From Streptomyces californicus (lineage in GTDB: Bacteria > Actinomycetota > Actinomycetes > Streptomycetales > Streptomycetaceae): a stretch of 64,000 nt of DNA. Numbering within the stretch: the stretch's first letter is position 1; each line of letters starts with the position of its first letter. This document shows, one piece after another, positions 49,047 to 58,119 of this stretch. Both the position numbers and the translations under genes were made by a program. The notes beneath the pieces are model-generated. The model saw only the letters and a list, made by a program, of their open reading frames with translations. It was not told the DNA's origin and ran no database searches. The stretch is from the NCBI RefSeq assembly GCF_000717645.1, contig NZ_JNZZ01000030.1:5860-69859 (forward strand), read 5' to 3'.

Positions 49047-50528
49047 ATGCGCAAGGCGCTCACAGGGGTTCTCTCGCTCGCCGTGCTCATAGGCACGGTC
49101 GGAGCCGCGGGAGCCTCGGCCGGTGCGGCCACCGCCGCGGAACCGGCCGCGAAGCGGAACAGTGCCGCCGCCGGCGGCGAAGCGAGCAACGAGGACATCA
49201 AGGACCGCATCCTGGCGATCCCGGGGATGAGCCTGATCGAGGAGAAGCCGTACGCGGGCTACCGCTACTTCGTCCTCAACTACACCCAGCCGGTCGACCA
49301 CCGGCGCCCGTCCAAGGGCACGTTCCAGCAGCGCCTGACCCTGCTGCACAAGGACGTGAGCCGCCCGACGGTCTTCTTCACCAGCGGCTACAACGTCTCC
49401 ACCAACCCCAGCCGCAGCGAGCCGACGCAGATCGTCGACGGCAACCAGGTCTCCCTGGAGTACCGCTTCTTCACCCCGTCGCGCCCGGCCCCGGCCGACT
49501 GGTCCAAGCTGGACATCTGGCAGGCCGCCAGCGACCAGCACCGGGTGTTCACCGCGCTCAAGAAGATCTACGGCAAGAAGTGGCTGGCCACCGGCGGGTC
49601 CAAGGGCGGCATGACCGCCACGTACTTCGAGCGCTTCTACCCGAAGGACATGGACGGCGTCGTCGCCTACGTCGCGCCCAACGACGTGAACAACAAGGAG
49701 GACTCGGCGTACGACCGGTTCTTCCGCGACGTCGGCACCAAGGAGTGCCGCGACAAGCTGGCCGGGGTGCAGCGCGAGGCGCTGATCCGGCGGGCCCCGC
49801 TCCAGAAGAAGTTCAAGGAGCAGGCCGCGGCCAACGGCTGGACGTTCAACACCGTCGGCTCCCTCGACCGCGCCTACGAGGCCACGGTCATGGACTACGT
49901 GTGGGCGTTCTGGCAGTACAGCCTGCTCGCCGACTGCGCGGACATCCCGGCCGACGCGAAGAAGGCCGCGGACGACGACATCTGGAACTCCGTCGACGGC
50001 ATCTCCGGCTTCTCGGCCTACGCCGACCAGGGTCTGGCGACGTACACCCCGTACTACTACCAGGCCGGTACGCAGCTCGGGTCGCCGGACATCAAGCAGC
50101 CCTGGCTCGGCAACCTGAGCCGCTACGGCTACCAGCCCCCGCGCAACTTCGTGCCGCGCTCCATCCCCATGAAGTTCGACCGGGGCGCGATGCGGGACAT
50201 CGACCGCTGGGTCAAGCACAACGCCCGGCAGATGATGTACGTCAACGGCGAGAACGACCCGTGGAGCGCGGAGCCGTTCCGCCTCGGCCACGGCGCGCGG
50301 GACAGCGCGGTCTACACCGTCCCCGGCGGCAACCACGGCTCCAAGGTCTCCGGTCTCCCCGAGGCCCAGAAGGCCGCGGCCACCGCCGCGATCCTGCGCT
50401 GGGCGGGCGTCGCCCCGGCCGCCGTCGAGGCGGACCCGGCGAAGGCCGAGCCGCTGGCGAAGTTCGACAGTCGGCTGGACCGCCGCAACGGCGAGGTCGA
50501 GCGCGACGAGGCGACCCTGCGCCCGTAG
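49047..50528 (+). CDS. Secreted prolyl tri/tetrapeptidyl aminopeptidase (peptidase family S37)
   Basis: Removes N-terminal tri- or tetrapeptides after proline from extracellular proteins and peptides. 493 residues with a signal peptide (about 1-32). Ser185 in the S37 motif GGSKGGM is the nucleophile; NGENDPWS (about 398) supplies Asp and GGNHGSK (about 427) His. The PS-10-type fold is confirmed by NYTQPVDHRRPSKGTFQQRL near the N-terminus. Related Streptomyces enzymes (S. mobaraensis PTP) help process transglutaminase. Monocistronic with two hairpins downstream. ATG start with GGGGAGGG. Confidence 0.9.
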   Translation: MRKALTGVLSLAVLIGTVGAAGASAGAATAAEPAAKRNSAAAGGEASNEDIKDRILAIPGMSLIEEKPYAGYRYFVLNYTQPVDHRRPSKGTFQQRLTLLHKDVSRPTVFFTSGYNVSTNPSRSEPTQIVDGNQVSLEYRFFTPSRPAPADWSKLDIWQAASDQHRVFTALKKIYGKKWLATGGSKGGMTATYFERFYPKDMDGVVAYVAPNDVNNKEDSAYDRFFRDVGTKECRDKLAGVQREALIRRAPLQKKFKEQAAANGWTFNTVGSLDRAYEATVMDYVWAFWQYSLLADCADIPADAKKAADDDIWNSVDGISGFSAYADQGLATYTPYYYQAGTQLGSPDIKQPWLGNLSRYGYQPPRNFVPRSIPMKFDRGAMRDIDRWVKHNARQMMYVNGENDPWSAEPFRLGHGARDSAVYTVPGGNHGSKVSGLPEAQKAAATAAILRWAGVAPAAVEADPAKAEPLAKFDSRLDRRNGEVERDEATLRP

Positions 50529-50539
50529 GCGGGTGAGCG

Positions 50540-50612
50540 GGGGAGCACCGCGGGCCGGTGCTCCCCGTGGAGAACGCCCGGTTCCGGGACCCGCGGGTCC
50601 CGGAACCGGGCG
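50540..50612. terminator. Double hairpin terminator between convergent genes
   Basis: The first stem is 10 bp (50540-50549 with 50557-50566). The second is a perfect 17-bp stem (50575-50591 with 50596-50612). They lie between the S37 peptidase and the convergent MFS gene and serve both. Confidence 0.85.
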
Positions 50613-50643
50613 TCGTCGTCTCCGCCGGTCTCCTGCGGCCCCG

Positions 50644-52116
50644 TCAGGCGGCCTCGGCGGGCGCCGGCTCCTCCACGGTGCGGGAGTTCGTGAGGCTCAG
50701 CGCGCCGATCGTGGCGATCAGGCCCACGGCGACGGCTAGCACGGCGTAGGCGATCCGCTCGCCGTGGAAGAACGAGGCCACCAGGCCGTCGCTCCACACG
50801 CCGGCCGGGAGGTGGGTGGTGACCAGGGCGGCGATCAGCGTGCCGACGGCGGCGGTGCCGACGCTGGTGCCGACCTCCTGGGCGGTGTCGTTGAGCGCGG
50901 TCCCCATCGAGGTGCGGTTGGCCGGCATCGCGTCGACGAGGGCGACCGCGCAGATCGTCATGACGGTCCGCAGGCCGATCGTCATGAGCACCATGCAGAG
51001 CGCGATGGCCAGGTAGCCGTGCTCGACGCCCCAGGACAGTCCCGCCAGCGCCGCGGCCAGGCAGCCCGCGCCCACCAGGCAGGCGACGCGGTGGCCGTAG
51101 CGGCGGGCCAGCCCCTCGGACAGGGGGGTGGCGAGCAGCATGGTCACGATGAGCGGCAGGTTGGCGAGGCCGGCCCGGACGGGGCTCCAGCCGTACGCGT
51201 ACTGGAAGTGGAGGATGAGCCCGAACATCACGCCGGCCATCGCGATGGACGTGCCGATCTGCGCCACGGCGGCCCCGCGGACCGTGCCGTCGGAGAACAG
51301 GCGGAGGTCCAGCATGGGGGCCGGGCTGCGGCGCTCGTGGAGGACGAAGGCGATCGCGGCGACGACCGCGCCCGCCACCGAGCCGATGGTGGGGACGGAG
51401 AGCCAGCCGTTCTCGACGCCGCTGGTCAGCGCGTAGCAGCCGAGTCCGATGGTGGCGACGCTGAGCGCCGCGCCCGGCACGTCGAGCCGGTCGCGGGTGA
51501 GGTCCTCCGGCCGGTCGGCGGGGACGCCGAGGCGGACCCCGATCCAGGCGATGACGGCGATCGGCGCGTTGACGACCAGCAGCCACTCCCAGCGCACATG
51601 GGCCAGGGCGGTGCCGCCGATCAGCGGTCCGAGGATGAAGCCGGACATGCCGACGACGATCATCACCGTCATGGCGCGCATGCGCAGCGCCTTGTCGTCG
51701 AAGAGGCGGAAGACCAGGGAGTTCGTGATCGGGGCCATCGCCGCAGCGGCGATGCCGAGCAGGGCGCGCAGAGTGATCAGCTCACCCGTGGTCGTCACCC
51801 ACACGGCGCACAGGCTCAGCGCGCCGAACACGGCCAGCCCGACGAGCAGGACGCGGCGGCGGCCGAGCCGGTCGGCCAGGGAGCCGGCGGTGAGCAGCAG
51901 ACCGCCGAAGGTCAGCGAGTACGCGCCGGTGACCCACTGGAGGGCGGTGGTCCCGCCGCCGAGGTCGCGCCCGATGGTGGGCAGCGCGATCGACAGAAGG
52001 GTGTTGTCGACCATCTCCACGAAGAAGGCCAGGCAGAGCGCGGCCATCGGGATCCACGCGGCGCGCAGGGAGGGATATGTACGGGAAGCGGGGGGTTTCA
52101 GCATCGCGGTCGTCAT
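50644..52116 (-). CDS. MFS drug exporter (DHA2, 14 membrane segments)
   Basis: 490 residues, about 14 transmembrane helices, EmrB/QacA type. Motif A is GSLADRLGRRRVLL (loop 2-3), and motif C-like MSGFILGPLIGG follows in TM5. DNTLLSIALPTIGRDL in TM1 carries the D1 motif of DHA2 members. The start ATG at 52116 has AAGGAG upstream. It is divergent from a TetR gene with three 17-bp operator copies in the gap, so expression is probably induced by an exported drug or metabolite. Confidence 0.92.
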   Translation of the reverse strand: MTTAMLKPPASRTYPSLRAAWIPMAALCLAFFVEMVDNTLLSIALPTIGRDLGGGTTALQWVTGAYSLTFGGLLLTAGSLADRLGRRRVLLVGLAVFGALSLCAVWVTTTGELITLRALLGIAAAAMAPITNSLVFRLFDDKALRMRAMTVMIVVGMSGFILGPLIGGTALAHVRWEWLLVVNAPIAVIAWIGVRLGVPADRPEDLTRDRLDVPGAALSVATIGLGCYALTSGVENGWLSVPTIGSVAGAVVAAIAFVLHERRSPAPMLDLRLFSDGTVRGAAVAQIGTSIAMAGVMFGLILHFQYAYGWSPVRAGLANLPLIVTMLLATPLSEGLARRYGHRVACLVGAGCLAAALAGLSWGVEHGYLAIALCMVLMTIGLRTVMTICAVALVDAMPANRTSMGTALNDTAQEVGTSVGTAAVGTLIAALVTTHLPAGVWSDGLVASFFHGERIAYAVLAVAVGLIATIGALSLTNSRTVEEPAPAEAA

Positions 52117-52132
52117 GGCGGCGCTCCTTTCC

Positions 52133-52192
52133 ATCGAACGCCGCTCGATTATCGAACGGTGTTCCATGGGGTACGATAGAACGGCGTTCGAT
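52133..52192. promoter_or_regulatory. Three operator copies between MFS and TetR genes
   Basis: Three 17-bp near-palindromes: ATCGAACGCCGCTCGAT (52133), ATCGAACGGTGTTCCAT (52151) and ATAGAACGGCGTTCGAT (52176), with consensus ATCGAACGSYGTTCGAT. Starts are 18 and 25 bp apart, and together they fill the divergent promoter region. They are most likely bound by the adjacent TetR protein. Confidence 0.85.
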
Positions 52193-52219
52193 AGAGATGC
52201 AAACGAAGGGCGGAAGGGC

Positions 52220-52921
52220 ATGCCGCGCCACCAGGACCGCGCCGCCGGGGGCCGCCGCCGCGCCTCGCACTCGATGGAGTCGGTGCTCACCGAAGCGGTG
52301 GTGCTGCTGGATGAGGCCGGTCCCTCGGCGCTGACGTTCCGGGCGCTCGCCCAGCGCCTCGGCGGCGGGGTGGCCAGCATCTACTGGTACGTCGCGAGCA
52401 AGGACGAACTGCTCGACCGCGCCACCGACCACGTGATCGGCGGCGTCCTCGCCGACATCGACGCGATCGAGCCGGGCGACGACCCGATCGACGACCTCCG
52501 GGCGATCTCGCTGGCCCTGTTCGACGCGATCCTCGTGCGGCCGTGGCTCGGGAACTACTTCATGCGCAACACCGACGTCCAGGGCAACTGCCTGCGCCTC
52601 TACGAGAAGCTCGGGCAGCCGACCCTGCGGCTGAAGCTCACCGCCCGCCAGCGGTTCCACGCCGTCTCGGCGATCTCGACCGTCGTCGTCGGCTCGGCGG
52701 TCGACCTCGGGCAGGAGCCGCCCGCCGAGGTGCTCGACGGCGCCGTCGGCCGCGACGAGTTCTTGAGCCGCTTCACCGCCACCTGGCGGGAGCTGGACCG
52801 CGACGCGTACCCCTTCGTGCATGAGATCGTCGACGAGTTCGACGGCCACGACGACATCGACCAGTTCCGCGCCGCGCTGGACCTGACCCTGGCGGGAATC
52901 CGCCTCCAGGCCGGCGCCTGA
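52220..52921 (+). CDS. TetR-family repressor of the MFS exporter
   Basis: 233 residues. The helix-turn-helix (about 17-62) is MESVLTEAVVLLDEAGPSALTFRALAQRLGGGVASIYWYVASKDELLDRA. The C-terminal domain is of the TetR_C (tetracycline repressor-like) size, all helical. I use the ATG at 52220 with GGAAGGG upstream; the longer frame would run through the operators. Divergent from the exporter, so a local drug-responsive repressor. Confidence 0.9.
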   Translation: MPRHQDRAAGGRRRASHSMESVLTEAVVLLDEAGPSALTFRALAQRLGGGVASIYWYVASKDELLDRATDHVIGGVLADIDAIEPGDDPIDDLRAISLALFDAILVRPWLGNYFMRNTDVQGNCLRLYEKLGQPTLRLKLTARQRFHAVSAISTVVVGSAVDLGQEPPAEVLDGAVGRDEFLSRFTATWRELDRDAYPFVHEIVDEFDGHDDIDQFRAALDLTLAGIRLQAGA

Positions 52922-53056
52922 ACGGTCCGCCCGGGCGCGCGTACGCCGCCGGGGACGCGTACGCCGCAGGGCCTCGGGCCCTCCGCACGGGCCCTCGGTC
53001 CGCGTACGTAGCCGGGCCACGGGCGTTCCGTGCCGGTCCCGCCCGGCCGCGCGCCG

Positions 53057-53740
53057 CTACCAGCCGGAGGAGCGGCGCGCGCATCCCACCGGTTTCGCGC
53101 CGCGCAGGGAGACGTACAGCTCGGTGTCGTCCGGGCACTGCGCCCGCCGTCCCACCGCCGACTCCACCCGGTAGCGCGGGGCGCGTCCGCCCGCGTCCGC
53201 GCAGGCGGTCTCCGTCACCTCGCCGTCTCCGGCCGCCGTGACGCAGTCGCCGACCACGGTGAGCGGGCCGCCGCCCTGTCCCGGATCGCCCGGATGCGGC
53301 GGCCTCAGATTGCGCATGCAGGCGTATCCGGTGGTGAGCCGGGAACGGGCCCCGGCCCCCGTCTCGGACACGTGCAGCACGAAGTCGGTGGCGGCCGGGC
53401 AGACCGGCCCCGTGGCGGCGGTGCCGAGATGCCGGGCGAGCACGGTCGCCACGGCCTTCTCGCTGCGGCAGAACACCTCCCGGATCTCCGGTCCGCGCGA
53501 GCTGCAGTCGCCGGGCCCGAGGAACACCACGCCGTACGGGGTGGGCTCGGCCCGTCCGGGGGAGGGCCGCCCCCGGTCGTCGGCAGTCGTAGGGTCCGGC
53601 CCCTGGCAGCCCGACAGCAGCAGGGCGGCCAGCGTCACCAGCAGCGGCAGCAGGAGGGCGCGCGGGCGGGCCCGTGGATGGGCTCGCGGGAGGCTCCGGG
53701 GCGGCGGGCGCCGGGGCCCCGGGGAAACGTGATCGTCCAT
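53057..53740 (-). CDS. Putative lipoprotein with conserved cysteines
   Basis: 227 residues. An Arg/Pro-rich N-terminus (1-35) leads to a hydrophobic stretch and lipobox LLLSGC (about 50-55), then Gly/Pro/Thr linker. The mature domain has about eight cysteines (GDCSS, VFCRSE, GPVCPA, YACMRN, GDCVTA, TACADA, AQCPDD, GCARRS), probably disulfide-bonded outside the membrane. No family is recognised. The ATG at 53740 is preferred over the longer frame upstream. It lies 126 bp after the GH3 gene, separated by a hairpin. Confidence 0.72.
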   Translation of the reverse strand: MDDHVSPGPRRPPPRSLPRAHPRARPRALLLPLLVTLAALLLSGCQGPDPTTADDRGRPSPGRAEPTPYGVVFLGPGDCSSRGPEIREVFCRSEKAVATVLARHLGTAATGPVCPAATDFVLHVSETGAGARSRLTTGYACMRNLRPPHPGDPGQGGGPLTVVGDCVTAAGDGEVTETACADAGGRAPRYRVESAVGRRAQCPDDTELYVSLRGAKPVGCARRSSGW

Positions 53741-53772
53741 GCAGTGACCCCCGATACGTCCTTCAAGACGTA

Positions 53773-53811
53773 CACCTGGCGTGGCCCGCCGGGGCGGGGC
53801 CACGCCAGGTG
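53773..53811. terminator. Hairpin terminator of the GH3 gene
   Basis: A perfect 15-bp stem (53773-53787 with 53797-53811) with a 9-nt loop, 56 bp past the GH3 stop and before the lipoprotein start on the same strand. Confidence 0.82.
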
Positions 53812-53866
53812 CCCGGGATGCTTCGCGCAACCGGTGGGGTGCCGGGGCCGTACGGTCGCCGTAGGG

Positions 53867-55702
53867 CTAGTACGACAGTCCGTGGCCCACCGGATACAGC
53901 ACCTGCGTCGGATCGTCCGCGCGCTGCACCGGAACCGGGAGGGTGCCCTCCGGCTCGGCACGGCCCGCGATCACCCGGGCGGCGGCGCGCAGTTCGACGT
54001 CGATCCAGGAGTACGCGGCGAGGCTCGCCGCGACGCCGGCGCCGGTGAGGTGCGCGACGTCGTACGGGTTGCGGATCGCGACCGTGATCACCGGGACGCC
54101 GGTCGCCACGAGCGCGGTCACCAGGGTGCGCTGCGAACTCGTCGCCGTGACGTTGTACGTCGCCACGATCACCGCGTCCCGGCCCCGGGCGGCGGCCACC
54201 GCCTCGTCGATCTTCGCCTGCTTCGGGGCCGTACCGGTGGACAACGCCTGGGCGCTGAAGCCCAGTTCTCCGAAAGCCTTGGCCAGGACGGTGGTCGGCG
54301 GGCCCGTCGTGCCCGAGGGGGACGCCGGATCGGCCCCCACCACCAGCAGGGAACGGTGGGTGCGGCGGGAGAGCGGCAGCAGCGAGCCCGGGTTGTCGAG
54401 CAGGGTCGTCGTGCGCTCGGCGATCCGGTCGGCGGCGGCCAGGTGGGCGCGGCTGCCGACCGTGCGGTCGACGCCTCCGTGGGTGACGAACGGGTCCCGG
54501 AACAGGCCCAGTCCGCTCTTGAGCCGCAGGATGCGCAGGATCGACTCGTCGATCCGCGCCTCGGTGAGCTCGCCGTCGCGCACCGCCTTCAGCACCGCGT
54601 TCCAGGCGACGGAGAGGTTCGGCGGGTTGAGGAGCTGGTCCGCGCCCGCCCGCAGCGCGAGGACCGGCACCCGGTCGTCGCCGTACTTCGTGCGCACCCC
54701 CTGCATGGCGAGCGAGTCGGTGACCACCACCCCGTCGTAGCCCAGCTCCTCGCGGAGGATGCCGGTGAGGATCGGCCGGGAGAGCGTGGCCGGGTCCCCG
54801 GACGGGTCGAGGGCCGGGACCACGATGTGCGCGGTCATGATCGAGTCGATCCGGGCCCGGACCGCCGCGCGGAACGGCGGGGCGTCCAGCTCCTCCCACT
54901 GCGCGCGGGTGTGGTTGATGACCGGGAGCCCGGTGTGGCTGTCGACGTTGGTGTCGCCGTGGCCGGGGAAGTGCTTGGCGGTCGCCGCGATGCCCGCGCC
55001 CTGGTAGCCCTTCACCTGCGCCGCGACCAGGTCGGCCACCGCGTCGGGGTCGGAGCCGAAGGACCGCACGCCGATGACCGGGTTGGCCGGATTGACGTTG
55101 ACGTCGGCGTCCGGCGCGTAGTTCTGGTTGATGCCGACCGCGGCCAGTTCCGCGCCCGCGATCCAGGCCGCCCGGCGGGTGTCGGAACGCGAGGCGCCCG
55201 CGCCCAGGGCCATCGCGCCCGGCAGCAGGGTGGCGGGTGCGCCGAGCCTGCAGACGATGCCGTGCTCCTGGTCGGTGGAGACGATCAGCGGCACCCGGGA
55301 GCGCTCGGCGAGTGCGGCGTGCTGGAGGCCGTTGGAGAGGTCCGCGATCTGGTGCGGGTCACGGGTGTTGCGCGCCCAGGTGAAGTAGATGATGCCGCCG
55401 ACGTGGTACTTCGCGATCAGTTCGGCGGCGGTGCGGACCCCGATCTCCTTGAGGTTCTCGTCGATGTCGACCTGGTCGGGCTCGGTGGCGGAGTGCCCGT
55501 AGACCCGCATCACGAACAGCTGGCCGACCTTCTCCTCAAGGCTCATGCCGGCGATGATCCGCCGGAGCCGGCTGTCGGTGGAGGCGTTCGTCGTGTGAGC
55601 GGAGGCGAGGGCGGGGGTGGCGGCGAAGCCGCCGGTGGCCGCGGCCGCGGCGGTGGCCGCCGTGGCGGTGAGGAGGGTGCGTCTTGAGGTGCGGTGGGGC
55701 AC
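53867..55702 (-). CDS. Secreted glycoside hydrolase family 3 beta-N-acetylglucosaminidase
   Basis: Removes terminal N-acetylglucosamine from chitooligosaccharides or muropeptide sugars. 611 residues. A twin-arginine signal (SRRTLLTATAATAAAAATGG) directs folded export. The TIM barrel (about 45-400) carries the NagZ-type motif KHFPGHGDTNVDSH (His acid/base on the mobile loop) and the nucleophile Asp in GVVVTDSLAMQGV. A C-terminal alpha/beta sandwich (about 420-610) is typical of two-domain Gram-positive enzymes. The start codon is preceded by AAGGAG. A palindrome 28 bp upstream may be its operator. Confidence 0.92.
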   Translation of the reverse strand: MPHRTSRRTLLTATAATAAAAATGGFAATPALASAHTTNASTDSRLRRIIAGMSLEEKVGQLFVMRVYGHSATEPDQVDIDENLKEIGVRTAAELIAKYHVGGIIYFTWARNTRDPHQIADLSNGLQHAALAERSRVPLIVSTDQEHGIVCRLGAPATLLPGAMALGAGASRSDTRRAAWIAGAELAAVGINQNYAPDADVNVNPANPVIGVRSFGSDPDAVADLVAAQVKGYQGAGIAATAKHFPGHGDTNVDSHTGLPVINHTRAQWEELDAPPFRAAVRARIDSIMTAHIVVPALDPSGDPATLSRPILTGILREELGYDGVVVTDSLAMQGVRTKYGDDRVPVLALRAGADQLLNPPNLSVAWNAVLKAVRDGELTEARIDESILRILRLKSGLGLFRDPFVTHGGVDRTVGSRAHLAAADRIAERTTTLLDNPGSLLPLSRRTHRSLLVVGADPASPSGTTGPPTTVLAKAFGELGFSAQALSTGTAPKQAKIDEAVAAARGRDAVIVATYNVTATSSQRTLVTALVATGVPVITVAIRNPYDVAHLTGAGVAASLAAYSWIDVELRAAARVIAGRAEPEGTLPVPVQRADDPTQVLYPVGHGLSY

Positions 55703-55729
55703 GTGAGCTCCTTCCCGGGGGTGAAAGAA

Positions 55730-55743
55730 ACTTCCAAGGAAGT
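55730..55743. promoter_or_regulatory. Inverted repeat upstream of the GH3 gene
   Basis: ACTTCCAAGGAAGT, arms ACTTCC/GGAAGT around AA, 28 bp before the start. A related GGAAAGT half-site follows at 55754-55760. A candidate repressor site for sugar control; it does not match the DasR core. Confidence 0.5.
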
Positions 55744-55819
55744 ACGCTTATCCGGAAAGTAACTACCGGTCAAGAGGGCGGGCCGACGCGGGGGTCGCAC
55801 GCGGCCGAAAGAGTCCGTG

Positions 55820-55855
55820 TACCGGATGTACCGGATGTACCGGATGCGCCGGATT
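55820..55855. repeat. 9-bp tandem repeat (TACCGGATG x3 plus one degenerate)
   Basis: Three perfect 9-bp copies at 55820, 55829 and 55838, then CGCCGGATT at 55847. It lies just past the LysR gene stop and about 120 bp upstream of the GH3 start. No function is evident. Confidence 0.85.
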
Positions 55856-55865
55856 CGTCCGCAGG

Positions 55866-56774
55866 CTACGCCAGGCCCGCCGCCGCGCCGTGGGCCCGCA
55901 GCGCGTCCACCGCCGCCGTGATCGCCGGCCGACGGGCCGCCTCCGTACGCCACAGTGCGTACAGCCGCCGCTCCGGCACCGGGTCCAGCCGGATGGCCGC
56001 CACCCCCGCCGGGAGTGGCCCCCGACCCAGCCGGGGCATCATCGCGATGCCCAACCCTGCTGCCACCAGCGCCAGTTGGGTGTGGTGCTCCTCCGCCCGG
56101 TGGCGGATGTCGGGCTCGCACCCCGCCGTGCGCAGCGTCCGTACGAGCCAGTCGTGGCACACCGTCCCCGGCGGCTGGCAGATCCACCGCTCCCGCGCCA
56201 GCTCCTCGCGCCGCACCCCGTCCCGCCCGGCCAGCGCGTGCCCCTCGGGGACCAGCAGGTCGCACCGGTCGAGCCCGATCACCGCCTGCGCCAACCCTTC
56301 CGGCGCGGGCAGCGGGGCGATGTCCCAGTCGTGCGCCACCGCCAGATCGACGACCCCCTTCGCGGCCAGGTCCACCGACAGATGCGGGTCCACCTCGTCC
56401 AACCGCACGTCCAGCGCCGGGTGTTCACGGCTCAGCCCGGCCAGCACCCCCGGCAGCAGCCCGCGCGCGGCGGAGGCGAACGCGGCGATCGTCAGCCGGC
56501 CCGTCGGCAGCCCCCGGCGCTCCTCCAGCTCCGTCTCGGTCTGCTCCATGATGGCCAGCAGCCGCTGCGCCGCGCCCACCAGGTGCAGCGCCTCCTCGGT
56601 CAGCGACACCCCGCGCCCGCGCCGCTCCAGCAGGGTGGTCCGGGTCTCCCGCTCCAACTTGGTGATCTGCTGGGAGACGGCGGACGGGGTGTAGCCGAGG
56701 GCGGTCGCCGCGCCCGCGACGGAACCGTGGACGGAGACCGCGTGCAGGGCGCGCAGCCGGGACAGATCGAGCAC
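55866..56774 (-). CDS. LysR-family transcriptional regulator
   Basis: 302 residues. The winged helix-turn-helix (about 3-60) is LSRLRALHAVSVHGSVAGAATALGYTPSAVSQQITKLERE, followed by a periplasmic-binding-type effector domain (about 88-295). I start at GTG 56774, giving the standard LysR N-terminus with GAGGAG upstream; the longer frame adds 16 unlikely residues and crosses the promoter. Divergent from an EamA exporter, with a T-N11-A box between them, so it probably controls that transporter. Confidence 0.9.
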   Translation of the reverse strand: MLDLSRLRALHAVSVHGSVAGAATALGYTPSAVSQQITKLERETRTTLLERRGRGVSLTEEALHLVGAAQRLLAIMEQTETELEERRGLPTGRLTIAAFASAARGLLPGVLAGLSREHPALDVRLDEVDPHLSVDLAAKGVVDLAVAHDWDIAPLPAPEGLAQAVIGLDRCDLLVPEGHALAGRDGVRREELARERWICQPPGTVCHDWLVRTLRTAGCEPDIRHRAEEHHTQLALVAAGLGIAMMPRLGRGPLPAGVAAIRLDPVPERRLYALWRTEAARRPAITAAVDALRAHGAAAGLA

Positions 56775-56824
56775 GGTGACCTCACTCCTCGCGGCGGCCG
56801 ACCCGCCGTTTCCTCGCCGCATCG

Positions 56825-56839
56825 TTCAGCGGTGCTGAA
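56825..56839. promoter_or_regulatory. LysR-type box between the regulator and the EamA gene
   Basis: TTCAGCGGTGCTGAA is an inverted repeat (TTCAGC/GCTGAA) that contains the T-N11-A pattern of LysR sites. It lies 51 bp upstream of the LysR start and 60 bp upstream of the transporter start. Confidence 0.65.
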
Positions 56840-56898
56840 TCCCACCATGAAGAAGTCCGCGCTGGTGCTGCACGGTCATCCTGCTGAATGCTCACCGC

Positions 56899-58119
56899 AT
56901 GCGTCCACGCCATATCGCCCTGGCCGTGCTCGTCGCGGCGCTCTGGGGTGTGAACTTCGTCGTGATCGAGCTCGGGCTCGGCTACTTCCCGCCGCTCCTC
57001 TTCTCGGCCCTCCGCTTCCTGGCCGCCGCCGTGCCCGCGATCTTCCTCCTCGGCCGTCCGTCGGTGGCCTGGAAGTGGGTCGTGGGCGTCGGACTGGTCC
57101 TGGGGGTCGGCAAGTTCGGGCTGCTGTTCATCGGCATGGACCAGGGGATGCCCGCCGGGCTCTCCTCGCTGGTCCTCCAGGCCCAGGCCGTCTTCACCGC
57201 CCTGTTCGCCGCCCTCGCCCTCTCCGAACGTCCCGGCCGGGTCCGGCTGGCGGGCATGGCCGTCGCGCTCGCGGGCATCGGGGTGGCCGCCGTGGACGAG
57301 GGGGCGGGCGGCCCGGTCCTCGCGTTCGTGCTGGTCGTCGGGGCGGCCGCCTGCTGGGGCGTGTCCAACGTGCTGACCCGCCGGGCCGCACCGGCGGACG
57401 CGCTGACCTTCATGGTCTGGGTCTCGGCCGTGCCGGTGCTGCCGCTGCTCGCCCTGTCCCTCCTCTTCGAGGGCCCGGACCAGGGCATGGCTGCGCTCGC
57501 CGCACTCGACTGGAGCGGGGCGGGGATCATCCTGTACGTCGCGTGGATCAGCACGGTCTTCGGCTTCGGCGCCTGGGGCTTCCTGCTCCGCCGTTACCCG
57601 GCCTCGTCCGTGGCGCCCTTCACCCTGCTCGTCCCCGTCTTCGGGATGTCGTCGGCCGCGCTGGTGCTCGGCGAGGGCGTGAGCTCGCTGCGGTGGTGCG
57701 CGGCGGCCCTGCTGGTGGGCGGGGTGGCGCTGACCTCGGGCGTCGGCGGACGGGCCCGGAGGACGACCGCCGCGCCCGCTCCCGTGGATACGGAGGCCGC
57801 CGCGCCCGCCGCCGCGCGTACGGAGGTCGCCGCGCCCGCCGTCGATGCGCCCGCCGCCGTGCATACGCAGGCCGCCGCGCCCGTCCTCGTACGTCCGAAG
57901 GCCGGCGCGGCCGTCAGCGGTCCCGCTTCCGCTCCCACTACTGCTTCGGGGCGCCGATCCGCAGCAGGTGCTCCCGGCCCGCGCCCAGCAGGCCCGGCAG
58001 CTCCGTCGCGTCCGGGTGCCAGCGCTTCTCGTACTCCCAGCACACCCACGTCTGCGGATCCAGCCGGTCCACGCACCGGTCCAGCGGCAGCACCCCGGAG
58101 CCCAGCGGCAGCGGAGTGA
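56899..58119 (+). CDS. EamA-family (DMT) transporter with long low-complexity C-terminal tail
   Basis: 406 residues; the EamA core of ten helices in two repeats ends near residue 290, the usual family length. The final ~115 residues are Ala/Pro/Thr/Ser-rich with repeated EAAAPA/EVAAPA-like units and have no family counterpart that I know. The tail overlaps the 3' end of the convergent sugar isomerase gene by 182 bp. This suggests that the original stop was lost and the frame read on into the neighbour. Exports amino acids, metabolites or drugs; the divergent LysR regulator suggests an inducible efflux role. ATG start. Confidence 0.85.
   Translation: MRPRHIALAVLVAALWGVNFVVIELGLGYFPPLLFSALRFLAAAVPAIFLLGRPSVAWKWVVGVGLVLGVGKFGLLFIGMDQGMPAGLSSLVLQAQAVFTALFAALALSERPGRVRLAGMAVALAGIGVAAVDEGAGGPVLAFVLVVGAAACWGVSNVLTRRAAPADALTFMVWVSAVPVLPLLALSLLFEGPDQGMAALAALDWSGAGIILYVAWISTVFGFGAWGFLLRRYPASSVAPFTLLVPVFGMSSAALVLGEGVSSLRWCAAALLVGGVALTSGVGGRARRTTAAPAPVDTEAAAPAAARTEVAAPAVDAPAAVHTQAAAPVLVRPKAGAAVSGPASAPTTASGRRSAAGAPGPRPAGPAAPSRPGASASRTPSTPTSADPAGPRTGPAAAPRSPAAAE

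Noticed and set aside
55801..55865. Attachment site or IS end suggested by the 9-bp tandem repeat
   Set aside because: No integrase, transposase or flanking target duplication is present; local slippage explains it.
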